Shown here piece by piece: positions 59,101 to 64,000 of a stretch of DNA of 64,000 nt; within the stretch, counting starts at the first letter, position 1, and every line of letters starts with the position of its first letter. The position numbers were made by a program, and so were the translations under genes. The notes beneath the pieces are model-generated. The model had not been told where the DNA came from. It was given only the letters and a program-made list of their open reading frames with translations, and did not search any database. The stretch is taken from the NCBI GenBank assembly GCA_025677835.1, contig JAIXMR010000088.1:1-64000 (forward strand), in the 5' to 3' direction. This DNA is from Sporodiniella umbellata. Lineage: Eukaryota > Mucoromycota > Mucoromycetes > Mucorales > Rhizopodaceae.

Positions 59101-61924
59101 ATGTCAACACCATTTGAAATCAAAAGGTAGAAAATCCACAAGAAGCAAACAAAATAGTTTTCAAAAATATAAATACACGTATAAAAGTACAATGTCTTCT
59201 AAGGCTTAATTAAACAGACAGGAATGGAGTCTGTTCAACGACCCTGACTTTACACCAGAAAAAATTAAACATCATGCTTTAAATGGCACCATTAGTCGAA
59301 TTGGGTTGCGTTCAATATGCTGGAAGGTTCGACTTTTGTTTTCTTTCAAAAGAGAATGTTTGAGATTTCAAGTCTATTGACTAGCGTACATAGTTATTTT
59401 TCGGTTACTTACCAACCAATATATCATTATGGTCCAATGCTATTTTAGAAGGGCGACAACACTATATAGACCTAAAGCAGCTTCATATTGAGGAACCAGC
59501 AGAAATGGTCAATAAGAGAGAAGAGGAAGATCTTGTAGACAACAACCCGCTAGCTTTAAATGAAACAGTAAGTAAGGGGCTTGAAAGAAAACTTGGTCTG
59601 ACACAACTGGTTAGAATCCATGGCAACAGTACTTTGCGGATTCTGAAATTCGAAAAGTAATACGTCAAGATGTGGAGCGCACGTAAAAAAGCATAGAGAT
59701 TGAGATAAATTTCTAACATTATATCAGGTTTCCTGATGTGGAGTACTTTAGATCAGAAAAAGTTCAGCAGGATTTGACTGATATTTTGTTTATTTACTGT
59801 AAGCTCAACTGTAATACATCATACAGACAAGGAATGCATGAACTATTGGCCCCGATATACTGGGTCATTTCCACTGATAGTATAGACAGATTACAGGTGG
59901 ACGAAAATATTTTAGAGTAAGCTTTTAGTGTTCTTGAAATGAATATTTATATTTTTAATCCTAGCTTATCAGACAATATCATGCTGCAATCTTTGGACTC
60001 CACTTACATAGAGCATGATGCATACATTTTATTTGATAAGCTGATGAGTCATGGTAAAGTATGGTATGAATTTAACGATAGCTTGCCAAGTAGTAGTAAA
60101 GCAAAGGTATTTTTTAAAACCGAGGAAAAAAAAAGGAGGGGCTTTGACCATTTACGATATACAGAAAAATGTCAATTCAGATAGTATACCCAAATTGAGC
60201 GATGTAAGATATAACTGAGCCATACTTTGTATTAACAACATCAAAGAGCGCTCATTTGAACCCAATTGTTGTGATTTGTCACCGTATACATCATGAGTTT
60301 TTACGTAAAGCAGACTCTGTGCTCTACAAGCATTTACAGGACTTTGGTATAGAGCCGCAACTCTATGGACTGTAAGACCAAAAAAGAAAATACACATTTC
60401 TAACTTTTATATAGCCGTTGGATCCGTTTGCTTTTCGGAAGAGAGTTTGAGATTCATGAATTGCTTACATTATGGGATGCTATTTTTGCTGAAGATCCAA
60501 CCCTCAATATAGTGGAATATATATGTCTAGTAATGCTTTTGCATCTTCGGGACGAATGTAATTTGTTTTTTTTTTTTTATGAAAAAGAACCCCCCCCAAA
60601 AACAAAACTAACAAATGTATGACGGGCAGTAATAACAAAAGATTATGCTGAGTGTCTTAGTATGTTGATGAGACCGCCTCGTGTATTGGAGCCTGTTACT
60701 TTGGTAAAGCAAGCCAAAAGCATCCAAGGAAAAATATCGACCAATTCTGGATTGCAAATCTTACAACAAATTGATATGCAGCGTGGTAAACCTCCTCGTA
60801 CCTCGTTGTACGATGGTATTCCTACGCCCCAAGTTGATACGAGACGTACACTTCAACATAGAATCCCGCATGGCTCTAATTCAGACAACAGCTTTTCTCG
60901 TATTACAAACAATGTGATGAAAACGCCACAGTTCAGAGAGTTTAATCGCGCTATTGCTGGAGTGATGGGTTCTCTACAGGTATTTTTTTTTTTTTAAAAA
61001 AAAAAACACCGGTTCACTAAAAACAAAAAGAATGTAAATTTTGGAGATTCTCCTGAAGCTTCAAGGCGTCCAGTATTTTCAGAGTTCCCACCATCTATTG
61101 ACCGTATACTTCCAAAATCCCGAAACGACGGTGTATCAATCAGTATTAAATCAGACAGGGATACGGACGCTGCAAAATTAGTAGCTATGAATAAGCAAAT
61201 GGGCAAAGTTGTAAGTGATTTTGTAACTCTTCTGGAAAAAGAAATGTTTTCTGTAGAGTCTGAAGAACAAAAAGTGCCAGAAACTCAAATGCCTAATGAT
61301 GAAAACAGCGAAAATGTATCACCAAGTGTGGAGACTATAAAAAGATCTAAAGAGGCTCCCGCTATAAAAGACACAACAGAGCTGCTTCATGCCATGATTG
61401 GATTGAAACATGTACGTGACGTTTTGCTTGGAAAACAGCCGCGATTTGACCCGGATGTGGTTAACATGCCAGATGAAGATTGGGCTATTGTCGACCATTC
61501 TGAGGTGGTAGAGCCTCAAGTAGAGGCCAAATCAAATAACCATAGAATTGGTTTTGAAAAACCGCTACCTGAGATCCGAAGACACACGTCAACTGTTTTC
61601 GAATCAAAGCTACCTCAAGTGCATGTACCTTATATACCAGATAACCCCAACCCACCCAAGCCAGCAGTCAAGTATCGTATCGAAGACTTAATATCAGACC
61701 CTGTCTTCCAATCGAACTCTAAAGCGCTTGCTAACGAAAAGCTCAAGTCTATTTTGACAGAACAAGAACAAAACACACCACATGAAGCATGTAGGCCTTC
61801 TCCTAGAAAGCGAGCCAGCTTCCATACCAACAAAGCAGTTCCTATAGCCGGAGAAAATTCAATTGATCCTTTGGATGCTAAAAATGTCGATAACAGAAAA
61901 GCTTATGGATATGATGTGATTTAA
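59101..61924 (+). CDS. TBC-domain Rab GTPase-activating protein, TBC1D5-like
   Basis: Eleven exons: 59101-59126, 59218-59326, 59394-59567, 59615-59682, 59728-59916, 59965-60095, 60136-60203, 60247-60371, 60415-60557, 60630-60979 and 61031-61924. They give 758 residues in one frame. TBC proteins accelerate GTP hydrolysis on Rabs; TBC1D5 acts on Rab7 with retromer. The TBC fold is seen from 'GTISRIGLRSICWK' onward. The arginine-finger motif I-x2-D-x2-R appears in 'KVIRQDVERTFPDVEYF' and the glutamine finger in 'TSYRQGMHELLAP' (Q about 160). The domain closes with 'LITKDYAECLSMLMRPP'. The C-terminal half is Ser/Pro-rich, with no further domain recognised. The exon 6/7 junction (acceptor 60,135 or 60,138) and the 26-nt first exon are uncertain. 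Intron 10 has a T(n)A(n) palindrome. Confidence 0.88.
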
Positions 61925-62062
61925 TAAAACAATGAATATCTTTGTCTACAAAAGAAATCTATACAATCACCAGTTGTTACAGCGCATGTAGAAATAAACA
62001 TATGAAGCGAAAAAAAAAAAAAAAGAAATGGGTTGTATTTTTTTCATGAAATTTGAAGTGTA

Positions 62063-63809
62063 TTATTTTTGAACTTGATTCATGGCTGATGCTAAGCTGT
62101 GTACCAAGATGCGGGCCATTCTAATGTTTTGATAGTCCGGATGTGAAACCTCAGTGTGCTTCTCCAAATCTATAGACAGTTTTGGTTATACAGCTAAGAG
62201 TAAGCGTGGTTTACCTGTCAGTAGAAGGCCGTATCGAGTGATGCGTTGAATGGGAATAATGAGATAATCTTGAAAAGTGAATTGGCGGGTTTCTTTTTTG
62301 AGAGCAAGTTTCTATAGCGTGTCAGCTAAAATTAAGAAAAGATGTTTATACCTTTCTATAGGCCCCGTAGACTTTATGCAAATGTTTTTTGTCCAACAGT
62401 TTTTTGTTTGTGCCATAGTCCAAAGCACATCTTAGAAATACAACCATTGGCTCTGCCATTTCTCGTAACACAAGGCCTATGTTGAAATCGGATTCAGGCC
62501 ATACCTGAGTCTCTTCGAATCCCAATTCTTTGAGGCGATAGACCAGCATAAAGGAAAAACGCATCAAGTCTTCGAGATTGGAGAATAAGTCTAAATCTGA
62601 CCATTTAACCAAAGGAAGGCATTTGTCAAGAGCAGATTGAAGTGGGTCGCAAAACATCTAATCAAACACGTGTCAGGAAGCCAAACACGCGTGTGGGCAT
62701 TATTGTGTTTGCTTACCACTTTTGTATAGTTGAGCTGATTCCAAAAGTTGATTTCTGTTGTGTAGAATTCACGTAATATGAATCTTCTGGTCAGTAACCG
62801 TTTCTCTTTTTTCTCAGAATCCTATCGAAAAAATGAGCTCATTGTTTGCATTCGAGAACTCCGAAATTACCATATCAATCTCTATCTTAGGTAGCGTGTA
62901 TCGATCCAGATCTAACGCCTTTTGGAGCTCCTTCTGCCAGAGATAGAGTCCGTGTGCTTCTTGTTTTGGGTTACAGCGATATTTGGCTTTGAATGCTCTA
63001 GGTCTAATGCGATTGAAATGAAGCAAAGGGTCGTCGGAACAGGGTATAAAAATGGTTGACAGCTCGTTATCTGAAATGGTCGGAGTGCTGGCTTTTTTTT
63101 TTGGCAGTTTAGATGCCGTTTTTTTGGAAAAAAGTCGAGGTGTTGTTATTGCCTGAAGCGGTAAGGAGGTACGCTTGGAATTCTCCTTAAGACCTTCGCT
63201 GCCCAGGTCAAAATCATTGCATAGAGGGGCACTAAGTCTGCGGCTCATAGTGGGTGGAGCGTTTTCCTCAAAGATAGTCAGGTCAGCGTCAATTTTGGAT
63301 GAAGAGCGACTGATAGTCGAAGTGGGAGTACTGACACTATGGCTGCTGTTGTCGTCGCTATTCCATAGAGACGAAGGATATTCAGACGACCACTGCAAGT
63401 TGAACAAAAGTCGTGGAGGAGGCTCAGGAGGTTCCACTGCTGAGTTTGGTTGAATGTCCATTCGCTGAATAGGAGTCGATGGGTTTCTTTTTAATGATAC
63501 TCGCTGAAACCACCGCTTCTTTTGGACACTCTTGGCAAAAGGTTGGGTAAAATCGGGAACAGAAGAAACTCGTGGAAGGCTGCAAGCCAATTCGTTGCCT
63601 GTGCTAGCAGAACGCCGGTGCTTTGAAAAAAGGAAATCAGACTGAAGAATAGAAGTCGAATATCTTTTGTCGATTGGTGTAATAGAAGTAGAATGACTGA
63701 ATTCATCATTAAAATCGCTGACAACCTTGTTTTCATCAACATCGCTCAAGGAGGGCGGACGCAAAACCGATTTTGTGTCTATCCGAAGGTGCTGAAATTT
63801 TTTCACCAT
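62063..63809 (-). CDS. Dbl-family RhoGEF (DH domain, no PH seen)
   Basis: Five exons on the minus strand: 63809-62871, 62821-62717, 62657-62352, 62311-62215 and 62169-62063, giving 517 residues in one frame. Dbl-family proteins catalyse GDP release from Rho/Cdc42 GTPases. The first 300 residues are Ser/Thr/Pro-rich and basic with many potential phosphosites. The DH domain runs from about residue 314: 'LLTRRFILREFYTTEINFW' (helix 1) and 'TFQDYLIIPIQRITRYGLLL', the diagnostic conserved helix. The reading frame stops soon after the DH ('SAMNQVQK'), with no PH domain. A convergent TBC GAP gene ends 140 bp away. The lack of a PH domain is unusual for the family, although some fungal GEFs have only DH. 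Confidence 0.87.
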
Positions 63810-64000
63810 TCAAATAAATGAAGGGGGTGGTGTTAGTGAAAGAAAAAGAAAGAAAAAAAATTTATAGTTGAGCAATGAAATGCTCTTTTTTTTTTCTTGT
63901 ATCACATTTCAAAGAATAGTTCCTTTAATTGGATAAATGGGTTATTCTACTTGTCATCAAACTTCCGTAAATCTAGCTCTTCTTTGTCGCGTTGGTGTCA
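63810..64000. promoter_or_regulatory. RhoGEF upstream region
   Basis: Upstream of the RhoGEF start the sequence is AT-rich with pyrimidine/purine tracts (GAAAGAAAAAAAA at about 63,840-63,860, a T-run at 63,887-63,896). No specific site can be named. The window ends here. Confidence 0.4.

Noticed and set aside
59192..59207. ATGTCTTCTAAG as the TBC gene start
   Set aside because: It runs into TAA after five codons. The ATG at 59,101 with a 91-nt intron restores the frame to exon 2.
1..64000. CRISPR arrays, bacterial operons, ribosome binding sites, rRNA or tRNA genes
   Set aside because: The sequence is eukaryotic with introns. No regularly spaced repeats and no clover-leaf with a GGTTCRANNC box were seen by eye, though a covariance search was not possible.

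Overview
The window looks like nuclear DNA of a filamentous fungus, most likely Mucoromycota. The evidence is a chitin synthase, fungal-type polarity and exocytosis proteins (Bem1/Scd2, Exo84, Pan1), Set1, a mechanosensitive channel with an EF-hand, AT-rich spacers and many very short GT-AG introns (about 38-90 nt, mostly 43-63). The phylum is inferred from gene content and intron style; no marker gene was tested. I built gene models by joining open reading stretches across GT-AG introns. Every model called intact keeps one frame from start to stop.

Left part (1-24.5 kb) has few genes in long AT-rich spacers. In order: mitochondrial FAD glycerol-3-phosphate dehydrogenase (GUT2, -), the proteasome activator Blm10/PA200 (+), a class I/II-like chitin synthase (+), gamma-SNAP (+) and a CSL-family transcription factor (-).

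Central part (24.5-46.9 kb) is denser. By eye its coding regions are richer in G/C, and its spacers are full of homopolymers and microsatellites. It holds a PER1/PGAP3 GPI-lipid remodelling gene with two apparent frameshifts, an EF-hand MscS-type channel, a Bem1/Scd2 scaffold (-), a single-pass membrane protein of unknown function, cytosolic NAD glycerol-3-phosphate dehydrogenase (GPD1, -), a choline/ethanolamine phosphotransferase, a broken gene-like region, two unrecognised proteins, a three-exon zinc-finger protein (-) whose stop overlaps its convergent neighbour's, an EF-hand protein with a myristoylation-type N-terminus, a membrane alpha/beta hydrolase (-) and exocyst subunit Exo84 (-).

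A decayed Tc1/mariner-like transposon (46,918-48,220) with roughly 100-bp inverted repeats and TA flanks lies 66 bp upstream of the EXO84 start codon. Beyond it (48.6-64 kb) come Set1 (+), a BAHD-like acyltransferase lacking the usual active-site histidine (+), a Pan1/Eps15-type EH-domain protein (-), mitochondrial intermediate peptidase (+), a TBC1D5-like Rab GAP (+) and a Dbl-family RhoGEF (-).

Themes: both enzymes of the glycerol-3-phosphate shuttle (GPD1, GUT2) are present. Several genes serve polarised growth and the cell surface (chitin synthase, Bem1/Scd2, RhoGEF, Exo84, Pan1, gamma-SNAP, TBC GAP). They are not arranged as a cluster with an obvious joint function. I found no clear previously undescribed system. 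The most unusual signals are recurring T(n)A(n) palindromes inside introns, the transposon with triple subterminal motifs, the broken PER1 gene, the overlapping convergent pair and several unrecognised proteins.
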